A stretch of DNA of 64,000 nucleotides from Calamus simplicifolius (taxonomy: Eukaryota > Streptophyta > Magnoliopsida > Arecales > Arecaceae). The position numbers and the translations under genes are program-made. The stretch covers positions 62,001-126,000 of the forward strand of contig UESW01004997.1 in the NCBI GenBank assembly GCA_900491605.1, given 5' to 3'. Positions within the stretch are counted from its first letter, which is position 1; each line of letters starts with the position of its first letter. Below the pieces are notes generated by a model. It searched no databases and was not told the DNA's origin. It saw only the letters and a list, made by a program, of their open reading frames with translations. Below are positions 24,111-34,771 of this stretch, one piece after another.

Positions 24111-24500
24111 TGGCTATAGTCTCACACAAGGCTATGATGCTGCTTCGAAGGTTGTCCATGTGTGATATGAAGGAGGTTGCTTGTGGTCAAAGCCATACCT
24201 AAAGTTGAAGCTAGGCTCAAACTAGGAATTGAAAAACTTTGATGGGAAGGACCTAAAATTACTAAAATGGGTCTAGGACTAAAGAAGACTAGGTTGGAGT
24301 AGATTATCCCAAATCCATAGGATTGTAAGTAACGAAGGAGGAAGTGGAGAGGGGCATCCTTGAGAAAAATTGGAGAAGTGGTAAAAGTAGGGTTAGCCCC
24401 ACTAGAGGACCCAAAGGGGCCCCTAACACGGGGTGCCATCCTCTTTGGCATAAAAATATACAGTTGGACCATACTTCGGTCCCCATGAATAGCTTAACCA

Positions 24501-24745
24501 AATTCAAAATTCCTATAGGAAAGAACACTATAACGGTCCGAGTGTTTCATTACCAGAGTGAATTAAACTTAAAAAATAAATCCAAAAATAAATTCAAAGC
24601 CCTATAGGTGAGTGACAACATTGCGGTCTAATTATTTCCTTGCTAGGGTGAACTAAATATAAAACTAAATTCAAAATCAAATATAAAGCTCTATAAGATA
24701 ATGACGCTATAACAATTAGATGTTCTCTTTATTAGGGATCTCAAA
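24501..24745. repeat. Three diverged tandem copies of about 90 bp
   Basis: AATTCAAAATTCCTATAGGA (24501), AATTCAAAGCCCTATAGGTG (24591) and AAATATAAAGCTCTATAAGA (about 24679) start three successive units. Each continues with a TATAACGGTC-like word, then TTTC/TTTATTA and a GTGAA(C/T)TAAA word. Confidence 0.6.
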
Positions 24746-26328
24746 TTATTTATTTTAAATGTTGTTATGATTCTTTCAAGAGTTAACGTACATCAATATA
24801 TCCTTTAAGTCCTTTAAAAATATTAGCAAGTGTTAAAAAAAAGGTTTTCTTAAGCATGGTAGCAATAGTTTTATTAAAAATGATGATAAATATCAAGACC
24901 TACAAAGTGTAGTAGATTCCCTGCATCACAGTAAGATGCATCCAAAATAAACTTGCTTGCATCCCATACTATCCCAACATAGCTAGTATGGGAAAGGACA
25001 TATGAAGGTCAACACATACCCAAGCGAGCCTTCCATGTGCTAATCATCCAATCATGACCATGTGGTCTGTCCTGATGGCCACAATCTCTGAATGGTACAA
25101 CATAAGTTGCCATAAGAAATATTCTCTGTTGGTGGTTGGGTGGCTTCACTAGTTGATCAGAAAGTGAGCCAATCCTATCTTTCAATAATATACCTCCAAC
25201 CAATCTATTGGCCATGATTTTCCCATGTTTTCTATTGAGTATAGCTTGGGTGACGCTTAATAGAGAATGAGTTGTCATGTGCTATCTAGCTAAGGCTAGT
25301 TAGATTTGGCTTCATTAATTTTGAAATCAAAAGGAGCAAATATCATCTCCTTTTGAAAGGAATAAGGCCCGCCCATCTTCATACAAACACGTATATAATG
25401 AAAAATATATCAAAAAAATATAAAATAGTAGAACCATATTGATGGTACAATATAACCCTATTATGTATCAATTTTTTAATTTTTTTAAAAAAAAAAAAGA
25501 AAATCCAATTAAAAAAGATGCGCAACTCCTTAATTTTTTTTTTTAAAGCAACTTCCTAACTTTAAGGAAAAGTAAAAGTAAAACAAAATCTATTTTAACT
25601 ATTTTTAAAAATAACTTTTTAAGCCATAAACAACTCTTCATATCTAACTCCCTGACTTATTTCTATATTCTCTTCTTCTCACCCTTTTCATTTCTTATTA
25701 GAAGAAGTTTGCCCTATTTATTAATAAGATCTAGCATAGTGATAGACAGCATATCTAGTAAGTCTTTTCTCTCTTTTACTTATTTTTTTCTATCTTTTAC
25801 TTTTAATTATTTGCTAAGATCTCTGCTTGCCATATCTGTGGAGTCTTTATCCTATATGGTATAAAAGGGAAAATTCAAGGAAAAAAAAAAGAGATTTGGT
25901 GTGGGTGGGGCTTAATCTAGGGAATGTAGGGAGCAATATGCATGGAACAAAATTGGTAGAGGGCAAAAACGTGAGGAGGAGTTTGGTATAGAAAAGAGAA
26001 ACAATAACAAATGACGATTATAGGTTCTTGAAACTCTAGCTAAGTTAGTCTACCACCACTTATCATTGTCATAATCATTGCCATCAAGTGGGGCCCTAAG
26101 GACAAACAATCATTACAACATAAATATATAAGGTTAAAATTGCTTTCTTAAGACGAGTAAGAATGAGATGAATTTATATGTTTCAAATGTAATAGAAATG
26201 TGTATTTTGGGATGAGATGGCTTTTATGAGGTATCTAATATTGTTAGATTGGATGAATCATAATGGCACAACAAATTGTAATGAAATTATGGTAGTTTAT
26301 ATTTTAGTAAAATTTATTTAAGTATATT
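24746..26328. other. AT-rich intergenic DNA without a recognised gene
   Basis: It contains homopolymer A/T runs (25470-25550) and a minus-strand open frame at 25278-25009 with no recognised domain. No terminal repeats or tandem units are evident. Confidence 0.4.
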
Positions 26329-26339
26329 AGATATTTAAA

Positions 26340-26391
26340 TTCGACCCATGTAGTTGAAAAAAGGATTAGATCGATGAGTTGAATTGAGTTA
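26340..26391 (+). mobile_element. Fifty-two-base RTE 3' end with target duplication
   Basis: TCGACCCATGTAGTTGAAAA through GAGTTGAATTGAGTT matches the last 50 bases of RTE copy B. An exact 11-bp repeat AGATATTTAAA borders it on both sides (26329-26339 and 26392-26402). It is an extreme 5' truncation, yet a genuine insertion. Confidence 0.75.
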
Positions 26392-26402
26392 AGATATTTA
26401 AA

Positions 26403-28085
26403 GTCACAAGGTTTGAACTTTAAAAATATTAAGGAATAATTGGAAGAATTTTCAAGTAAATACTAGATAATGAGCTTAGAGTGAGAATCTTATTTGAGAT
26501 GACTTGGCCTTTATAATTTCATAGGCCCTCCTGTTTGTTTTGGTTTTTATAAACCTAACGAGGAGGTTTAAAATTGTTATAGTAGTTGCATTCATAGTTA
26601 TATTTGTAAATAAAAAGATATTGTAGACAAGTTCTTTTAGAATTAACTATGAGCCAATTTATTGTTTGTGGTTTGATTTGATTAGACTTGCACTTTTAGT
26701 ATAGTAAAAATGATAAAACTTTAACAAAGGGAGTACATATATCTTAGGTATATATACAGGATCAAAAATCTAAATAATATTTTTGATTAGCTTTTTATTT
26801 TTTTTTTGATGTTCTAGCTTGGTAAAAGAAAATTGCTTAGATAAGTTTGCTCAACTCCAAATGGCACCATTTACTTGGGTTTTCAGAGCCTATCACAAAG
26901 AATATCACAAAGAAAACCTAGATTCTTATTTTTACTAGGACGGCAAACTAACTGGTTTAGAGTGAAGCTTACTCAATTTTGATTTAGCTTAATTTTATAT
27001 TTGAATCTTGATTTTAAACTTGAACCCAGCTTGTTAGTTATATGAATTAGATCAAATCAAGGTTGAAAAATATTTTTGACCCAATAGGTCAATTGAGTTG
27101 GTTTGGGGCCAAGTGTGACTTGGACCCAATTAGAAATATTTGGGCTTGTATCAAGACCAGGTTGATATTTATTTGATCAAACATTTGGCTAATATTTATA
27201 ACAAAAAATGGTAATTAATAATTAAATGTAAAATTATTAAAAAATCTTAAATAAAACAAGCAAACTTAATTTAAATATGATCTAATTTTTTAAATTTAAC
27301 CTAATTTTTGACCTTGATTGAATTAATGAACCTTGAAACATGGTTAAACAACATCGACTTCATTTTTTTTTTTTTTTATAAACGACGATCATACTAGTCT
27401 AGTGTGAGTTAAGTCTGATATATCGGAGTATAAAATCTGAAGTAAATCTATAGGGCATAAATCATTCAGTTTTCAGAACTAAGGATCAGAATGATGAGCT
27501 ATCCGAACAGCTATCAATCAATCGATAAGTTAGTTTTTTAGTAGATATATCGGATCTGAATATTAAAAACTCGATGAAGTAAAGACTTGATCTACGCCCT
27601 GATTTTGACTTGGCAACTGAGCTACATTTATTATTGGATGGTGTGCATAATATTAAAAATGATAGCTACATTATTATTGACCAGCGAATGGCCGTGTACG
27701 GGTGCATAGCCAGTGGCTGCTGGCATCTTGTCATTCTAAACGCAAGAGCTGTGCTGAAGTTATTTATATAATAAAATGATAAGATTAGGTCAAAAGGGTA
27801 GGAAAAGTAGGCAGTCGAGAGGGTGAATAAATATTTACAGGCCCAAAAGTAAAGTTGAAAAAGTAAAAGTAATGAGTACCATGACAACTCCCTTGATTTG
27901 AGGTGGTGCAGCCTTCCCTTGAGCATTCTTTATATATATATAAGAGCTAGCGATTAAGGACCACGAAATCATTTCCAGGCTCCAGCACCAATGGGTTAAA
28001 ATGATCGGCAGGACAATGATCGGTAAGCTGCTCCTCCTGAGGCCACACATGAATGCAATGGGGGAAACAAAATTAATCAGCTTAG
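26403..28085. other. Intergenic DNA without a recognised gene
   Basis: AT-rich. The part 26940-27340 has repeated words such as TTTGATTTAG and CTTGAACC, typical of degraded plant repeats. A poly-T run lies at 27364-27379. Minus-strand frames at 27926-27666 and 28050-27835 show no recognisable domain. Confidence 0.35.
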
Positions 28086-28312
28086 GGTAGTGTTTGTTTT
28101 TTAAAATATTATCTTTAAATAAGTGTATGAAATAAAATTTAATAAAAAAATAATTAATTTTTTAAATAATAAATTTATTATCAAAGAATAGCTTCAATTA
28201 TTTTAAATTTTTTAAAAATAGGTTTGAAGAATAATTCATGGTTAATTTTTTTCAGATTTAATCTTTATAATTATAGTTTTTAAAAATAAAAAAAAATCTG
28301 AATATCTCCTAA
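28086..28312. mobile_element. Diverged Tourist-like MITE, partial copy
   Basis: It begins with GGTAGTGTTTG after TTAG, and its interior (AAAATATTATC, TTATAGTTTTTAAAAATAA) resembles the better copies at 28386 and 30356 in reversed orientation. Its other end is lost where the next copy begins at 28313. Confidence 0.5.
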
Positions 28313-28949
28313 GATAGTGTTTGAAATATGGAATAAGAGGAATATTCAAGATATCCTCTCTTATTCTTAAAAGCTATAACTATAAGGTAGTGTTTGAAAT
28401 AGATAAAAGGGATATCTCCTCTTATTCAAAAGCCATAACTATAAGGGATAGCTGGAATAAAGTTAACCAAAGATAATCCATGGTTAACCATGGATATTCC
28501 CTCAATTTATTCCCTAGAAAATGCAGGAATAGCTGGTTATCCCTCCACATAAGAGTAAAAAAAAAAGTTATCATATGGATTTACCTTTTTGCATTTGATA
28601 TGATCAATGGGATAGCCAGGGATATCCCTAGGGATAGCCAGGGACAAACTCTATCCCATACACTTATCCATGGATAATATTTTTCTATCAAACACTACCA
28701 AGGATAGCTGGAAATAAAGTTAACCAAAGTATAATCCATGGTTAACCATGGGTTATCCCTCAATTTATTTCCTAGAAAATATAGAATAACTAGTTATCCC
28801 TTCAAATAAGAATAAAAAAAAGTTATTCTATGGATTTATTTTTTGCATTTGATATGATCAATGTGATAGTTAAGGAATATCCTTAGGGATAGTAAAAAAA
28901 TATTATCCTATACATTATTATAAATAATATTTTTTCTATCAAACACTAT
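28313..28949. mobile_element. Tourist-like MITE interrupted by a second copy of its own family
   Basis: The ends are GATAGTGTTTGAAA and ATCAAACACTAT(T), bordered by TAA on both sides (28310-28312, 28950-28952), the target duplication of PIF/Harbinger elements. At 28385 the sequence is broken by a complete inner copy (28386-28699) and resumes with AAGGATAGCTGG. Outer and inner share the interior CCATGGTTAACCATGG palindrome and a TAGCTGG(A)AATAAAGTTAACC block. Confidence 0.75.
28386..28699. mobile_element. Inner Tourist-like MITE (314 bp)
   Basis: Termini GGTAGTGTTTGAAA and ATCAAACACTACC form inverted repeats. The left target is TAA (28383-28385). The right one reads CAA (28699-28701), consistent with one mutated base. 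It contains internal palindromes CCATGGTTAACCATGG and GGGATATCCC. Confidence 0.75.
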
Positions 28950-29367
28950 TAATCTCTTCTCTGATAAACGAGCTTACATGAACATTCCCAATCACACCGA
29001 CCAACTCGGTGGAGGCTGGAGACCCACTGCCATTATCATTCTCCGTATAATATAACCAGTTGGACGGCCATCTTAATTAAAATCTATAATAACTCACTAG
29101 CAACTTTTGATTGATAAGTTTGTGCCACAATACAATATGCTTGGTTGAATGGAAGTATTTTATTTCTTTAATCAGATACGGTAGCAGCTGGACCACCCTC
29201 TGAACTTGGAAGGCCGACAATCTGGTATCGCTGATCAGCCTGGCTTGGTCGACCTAATGATGTAATAATTTCATTGGTAAGGGTCAAACATAGAAGAAAG
29301 AGAGTGACAGATGGATTAGTTGGTCCAATGAAGTGCTGGCTGGTTCATCTTGAGCCCTTTGACATAT

Positions 29368-29805
29368 AGTTGTCAATTTTGTTTCGAATTATGTTTGATT
29401 TTAGCTTATGAAACAAAATATTTCGGTATCCCATTGTTTCAGTGTTTCGTTTTAAAAATATATATATAATAAAAAATTATTTATAATTTACATCCTTCAT
29501 AATAATAATAATATAAAATAAAATTTAATTTTTAGAGATGCGATCATGCAACTAAAAGAAAAGGGATAGAATAACTATTTTTTTTTTGACATTATATATA
29601 TATATATATATAAATGGTCCTCAAGATTTAATAATTCATAAATTGATCTTCAAATATATTTTGTCCAAATGATTGAAATATATTGAAACGATCAAAATAT
29701 TGAAATGCTTCAAAATGATCAAAAAAAATTTTCGAAACGAAATATAAATTTATCTTTTTATAAAGCCATCAAAATGAAATGTTTCAACCGAAACGATTCA
29801 CAACT
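29368..29805. mobile_element. Possible MITE with AGTTGT termini
   Basis: The left end AGTTGTCAATTTTGTTTCGA and the right end (reverse complement AGTTGTGAATCGTTTCGGTT) are imperfect inverted repeats. The interior is AT-rich and full of GAAACG/TTTCGTTT words and a TA run near 29594. No coding frame. The target duplication is unclear. Confidence 0.45.
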
Positions 29806-30355
29806 TTGCTGGAAACCTCAGCTTCTCCCTTGCTTGGTGAAATAAACGAAATTTAAAAGTTATTTTGAAACATTTGTTTATGGTTTCCATCACATCACTT
29901 GATAACGCTTGGATTTAAAAGCTGACAATGAATTCTCACTGCTTAGAGAACAACATCGCCATCGATGCTAATAAATCCTTGTGGGCTATACGGGCCATCA
30001 TGCTCAACCACTCCATAAGGGCATAAAATATTGAGTGATGAGGTAAGTGGCCATGGTTTATAGTGAACTAGAGAAGTGGCAACGTTCAAGAAAACCGTCC
30101 CCCAATGAATGTAGCTAAGATGAAGTCAGGAATATTGTCCAATGAACCCTCGACACATGGCAGCCTTCACAGATCAAGAGTGTGAAGAGCCCAACCACTT
30201 TCTAGAGCACTGAGTCGAATAAAGCAAGCTTCACAAGGAAAATGAGAGGTGGTCCTACACTCATGCCAACACAAGGTGGACAAAGCTCAAAGAGATTGAT
30301 TCTCAATGGTTTTTTTTGGGAATTACATTACATGCTAGCCTTGTATGAAGTGTAA

Positions 30356-30682
30356 GGTAGTGTTTGATAAAAAAAATATTATTCATGAATAAATGTATGA
30401 TAGAGTTTGTCTCCTAGCTATCCCTAGGGATATCCCTTGGCTATCCCATTGATCATATCAAATGCAAAAAGGTAAATCATAGAATAACTTTTTTTTACTC
30501 TTATTTGGATGGATAACCAGCTATTCCTGCATTCACTAGGAATAAATTGAGGGGATATTCCATGGTTAACCATGGATTATCCCTTTGGTTAACTTTATTC
30601 CAGCTATCCTTATAGTTATAGCTTTTGAAAATAAGAAGGGATATCCAGAGAATATCCTCTTATCCCTATTTCAAACACTACC
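30356..30682. mobile_element. Tourist-like MITE, full copy (327 bp)
   Basis: The termini GGTAGTGTTTGATA and ATTTCAAACACTACC are inverted repeats, with perfect TAA target duplications at 30353-30355 and 30683-30685. It is the same family as 28386-28699, in opposite orientation, with the CCATGGTTAACCATGG palindrome retained. No transposase. Confidence 0.85.
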
Positions 30683-32351
30683 TAAGTGGTGGTTCGCTAT
30701 TCCAAGGTCTTCTAATAATGGCTTGCTTGCATTCAGTTCTGACCATGTTCATTGATTAGCGTAATATTCAAGCATGATCTACTGTCTCGGTAGAGCAAAC
30801 ATTGATTTCAAGTCACAAGTACAATGCCGATCTCCGAAGTTTTGAGTCTACTAACCAGGCTTCTTATTGGTAAACTAATGGAGCTTAATTTAAGAGGCAT
30901 TTAGAAATTTCAACATATTCCTTGCGAAGGACCTGTACTCCATGTTACCTCCATGTTCCCACAGCCTTTTTTTAAAATATTTGACACAACCTCTTTAGCT
31001 TGCAGTGCCTGCTTCCTTTTCTGCTATTCCCCTTGCTTTATTGGCTTTATTCCATAGAGAATGCCTCTGTCTTACACTGACCCTTGTTTTTTTGCTTTTC
31101 CCTATGATACAATATCTTTTGAGTGGGGCCTCTGGAGATCCAATTGAAGCATCTGTTTAGGTACAGAAGGCTCTGGCATATTATATTTCTTCATGGCTTC
31201 CTAGAACTGGAGAAAACCTCTTGTGCTTGGCTTGATGTAAATGGCCATATTGTGTAAAGGCCACCGTCTCCAAGGTCACACCAAATAACAAACACTAGCT
31301 TCTCAATTTTCAGCTACCCAAGAAAATACTGTCCATTATTACATGAGTGGAGCGGGCTTGTTTGAATTCCACTCCCTTCTCATGGAAGATCCCTGTTGCG
31401 CAGCTCCTTCGAAATCAGACGTATAAGAAAAGATAGAGAAAAAAAAAAAAGAAGATAAGAAAAAAAAAAATCTTTTTTTTTTTTTTTAGGTCTCTTAATA
31501 TCTTACATTCAAAGAACCTTAAATAATCATCCATCTTGGATGATATGACTTATTCGCATAACCTGTAACCAACTCCCTAATAAACTTCCTAAAATATAGA
31601 AGTCTATCCAGAAATCTGAGCCCAATCCTCTTGGATCTAGTTCCATAACCTACGATTAGGTTATTAAACATTCTCTCAAAAAACTCCCTTCTAACAATGC
31701 AAGAAAGTACTCAAATCCGAGCTCATGTACACCCATAACTCACATGCTCTCTATTCTTGGGTTACAAGCCGACCCAAATGACTTAGGAAGCTGAGAACTT
31801 ATGCTCTTAAACCTGTATGACTCTCCTAAACTTTGGATGTGTATACCTGAGCTTACAGATCCTCTCCTTTCTTCTTTCTTCTTTCCACTTGCAGCTCAAA
31901 GAGTGAGGTATACGCATGATCTGTGAGTACTCAAGGACAAGTTCTATACAAGACCAGTCAATTTGATGATGGTACTAAGTTAAATGTTACCAAAACTTTA
32001 TTCAGAGACCATCAAATTGATGCCACTTCTTGTGATATCTGAGCCACATTTGACAAGTTAATAATCTAGCTTAGTGTCTTCATAATTCCGTACACTAATT
32101 AACAATAATATATGAAAGAGTAAGCAACCAGATCTCAATAATATGAGTTGAAAGATGGCCTCATTCATAGATCCCTGATTTGAAGCTTTTGAATGGCTGT
32201 TAGGTCCCACAACCAACCGCATGATAAAGACTTCATCGATCCAAGGACCCTAGTGGAGACAACACATCGATAAGATTTAAGGTGTGCAGGACTTGATACA
32301 TTATTATTCCCTCTTGACTCAACGAATGTCTTGCAAGGAGAGAGAAGATGC
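30683..32351. other. Intergenic DNA without a recognised gene
   Basis: No convincing frame. An A-run followed by a T-run (about 31440-31487) could fold back. The 31500-31930 part has an even, low-complexity, LTR-like composition, but no termini were found. Confidence 0.35.
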
Positions 32352-32661
32352 ACCGCAGCGGCAGTAACATCAGCAAGAGCTCATAACAATGTAGACCTCA
32401 AAATTGGATAAGAGGGCAGTTTACCCCTTAATATTCAGCACAAGGAAAAGTCTTTGTTGCACTGAGAATGGTGCAGTAAAAAAAGCACCGTGCTTAATGA
32501 TTGACGTGCATTGCAGCAGCAACATCAGCGAGAGCTTATAATATTGTAGACTTCAAAATTGGATAAGAGGACAGTTTATCCCTTAATATTCAGTATAAGA
32601 AAAAGTCTTGCTGCATCAAGAATGGTATAGTAAAAATTGCATCATTCTTGAAGATTGATAT
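32352..32661. repeat. 155-bp tandem duplication
   Basis: CACCGCAGCGGCAGTAACATCAGC... (32352) is repeated as ATTGCAGCAGCAACATCAGC... (about 32507). The shared body includes AAAATTGGATAAGAGG and CCCTTAATATTCAG, with roughly 10-15% differences by eye. Confidence 0.75.
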
Positions 32662-32959
32662 TCTTGAATTGATGTTAAAATAGAAAAAAATGTTAAGTAA
32701 TAGGCTAATAAGGTTTAAATAGGTTAATAGGCCTAAATACCCTAATGGGCCTTGAAAGTCATTACCTCCTTTGTGTGTAAATAAGAAATTGCGGAGATAT
32801 TTAGTCACATCGAAAAAATCAAGAAAGGAAGGTTCACTTATATGAAAACCACTTCTTGAAGCTTAAGTTCCTTAGCTCACCATAAGTGAGAGCTGAGGGT
32901 GATGCTACATCACCCCTGCTTGTGCGAAGGGCGCAATGGGCACTTTGCACAAGGAGCTT

Positions 32960-33850
32960 GAGGGGCTTTAAATTTTTCCTAGATTATGAGGATCCGATGC
33001 GACGTGGAGACTGATCAAATTTTTCTAGATCATGAGGATCCGACGGTAGAGACTGATTGGATCAAGATAAAGGGCTGAGATCAATTGATTTGGTGGAGAC
33101 TGATCGGATCAAGATAAAGGGATAAGATCATCAATTGATCGTTGATCGTGGCTCATACCCATCGGTTGACCGGTCAATAGGATCGTTAGTGATAAGGCGC
33201 TCCTCCGATGATCAATAGTTGGTGATAAAGCATCCATCCGATCGTACGGTTAAAGATAAGGCGTCGCTAAGCATCCGTCCATTATACGGTTGGAGATAAG
33301 CGTCGCTCCGATCAAGCCGTTGTGATAAGAGATCGTGAAAAACGTATCATCGCACTATGACTTATCCGATCGTGGAATTGCCTTATTTGATCGGAGAAAC
33401 CTTTCAGATTATGAAAAAGGCTTATCTGATCGTCTAATCTGAAGATCACGATGTTTAATGGGCATATCAAGGGTGATAAGCCATTAACCCTCACATTCTT
33501 TGATCAAATCCGATCAAAGAATTCAAATTAAATTAATTTCGTAGGGTTGCTTCAAGGGGCACCTTAAAACCTATAACTAGGACCTAAACCAAGCATTTTC
33601 ATTCAATCCATTCATTCCAATTGAGTTCAATACGAATCAATTCTAGCCTTCTCCTCTCTTAGGCATTTGCATACTTTCCTAAGATAGTATAGCAATAGTG
33701 CATTAAAAAGAGAGTAGCATTTTTGGTTCGAATTTTTTGGTGAATTGTAGTGCTGCTGTTATCAAAAGGAGACTGTTGTATCCTGAGAGATAATCGTCGT
33801 ATTGACCGTAAGCACCATTATGAAACAAATTATCTTAAGAACAAAAGTAT
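32960..33850. repeat. LTR-like noncoding DNA with short tandem repeats
   Basis: GGAGACTGATCGGATCAAGA (GTGGAGACTGATC...) occurs three to four times between 33000 and 33130. GATAAGGCGTCGCT-like units follow at 33190-33310. The part 33530-33850, with its GAGAGATAATCGTCGTATTG stretch, reads like the transcribed end of a plant gypsy LTR. No internal region or partner LTR is present, so it is probably a solo or partial LTR. Confidence 0.4.
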
Positions 33851-34139
33851 AATTATAGCTAGTCTTATCAATTAGATAGTTCCATCTATATAAATAAAAA
33901 ATAATTTTACTTCTGATACACGCGTACATACAATGCATGTCAATCGTTAAAGCCTATACATACCGCTACAATGCCTCAGGTGGAGCAAGACTTTTCCTTC
34001 GGCACAAATGGCAAGTCGAATCCCAGGTTCGAGCAGGGCCTGAAACTAGGTCCCTCAGGGAAAGTCAACTTCCATATGTGCTCAAACACGGGTAGAACGG
34101 CCAAGCAAGCGCAGGAGTTGGTCTTTTTTTTTTTTTTTT

Positions 34140-34771
34140 CTTCTTTATGAAGTGTTGGGGCTGTGCAAATAGGACAGGCTGTGAGTGAGACAGCACCCCA
34201 AAACTCCCGACATTTGATATGGGTACTCTCCTCTAATGAGAAGGAACAACTGCCACCCCTCAGAGAAGAGCTAAAAAGCAAAAGGGAGGGATTCCTTTAC
34301 TCCCTCTCCTCTCCTCTCTTTTTCCGTCATTCTCTCCTCTCCCTGCACGCCCTGTTCGGCATCTTCCACCTTGGGAGAGGGAAGCGCTCCTTTCCCTTTC
34401 CAAATCGCAGGCAATCTCTTTACCAAATCCACCAGATCCATCCCTTTCCTTCGAAAATTCCTTCCTTTCTCCTCTCTTCTCCTCAAAGTTGACATCTTTA
34501 TCCATTTCCTGCCTCCCAGTTCCAGCAAAATTTGATTTTTATTCTTTCCTGGATGTTCCTCCGTTAGAAATGCGAAGGATTGGACTGTTTTAGATCACGT
34601 TCTGAGCCGTTTTTCTTCAATAGGATATTCCACTGGGTGCTGAAGCTTTTTGATCACTTTCTAATAATGGAGATTGTTAAATTCTGAGGCTTTTTTGTGC
34701 CATTTTTTTTTTTTCAAATTTTTGGATTTTTTTTTTTTTTTTTGGTTTTCCCTGAGTGGGTCTTGGTTTCC
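34140..34771 (+). promoter_or_regulatory. Promoter-proximal DNA and pyrimidine-rich 5' leader of the kinase gene
   Basis: Upstream of the start codon, 34283-34500 is strongly CT-rich (CTCCCTCTCCTCTCCTCTCT), as often seen in plant 5' untranslated regions. Two long T runs (34704-34717 and 34727-34743) lie just before the ATG. I see no clear TATA box that fixes the transcription start. A short open frame starts at 34674, upstream and in another frame. Confidence 0.4.

Noticed and set aside
25009..25278. Minus-strand frame with a KIMANRL word like that of LINE reverse transcriptases
   Set aside because: Only that short word fits; the neighbouring conserved RT blocks are absent, so it is probably chance.
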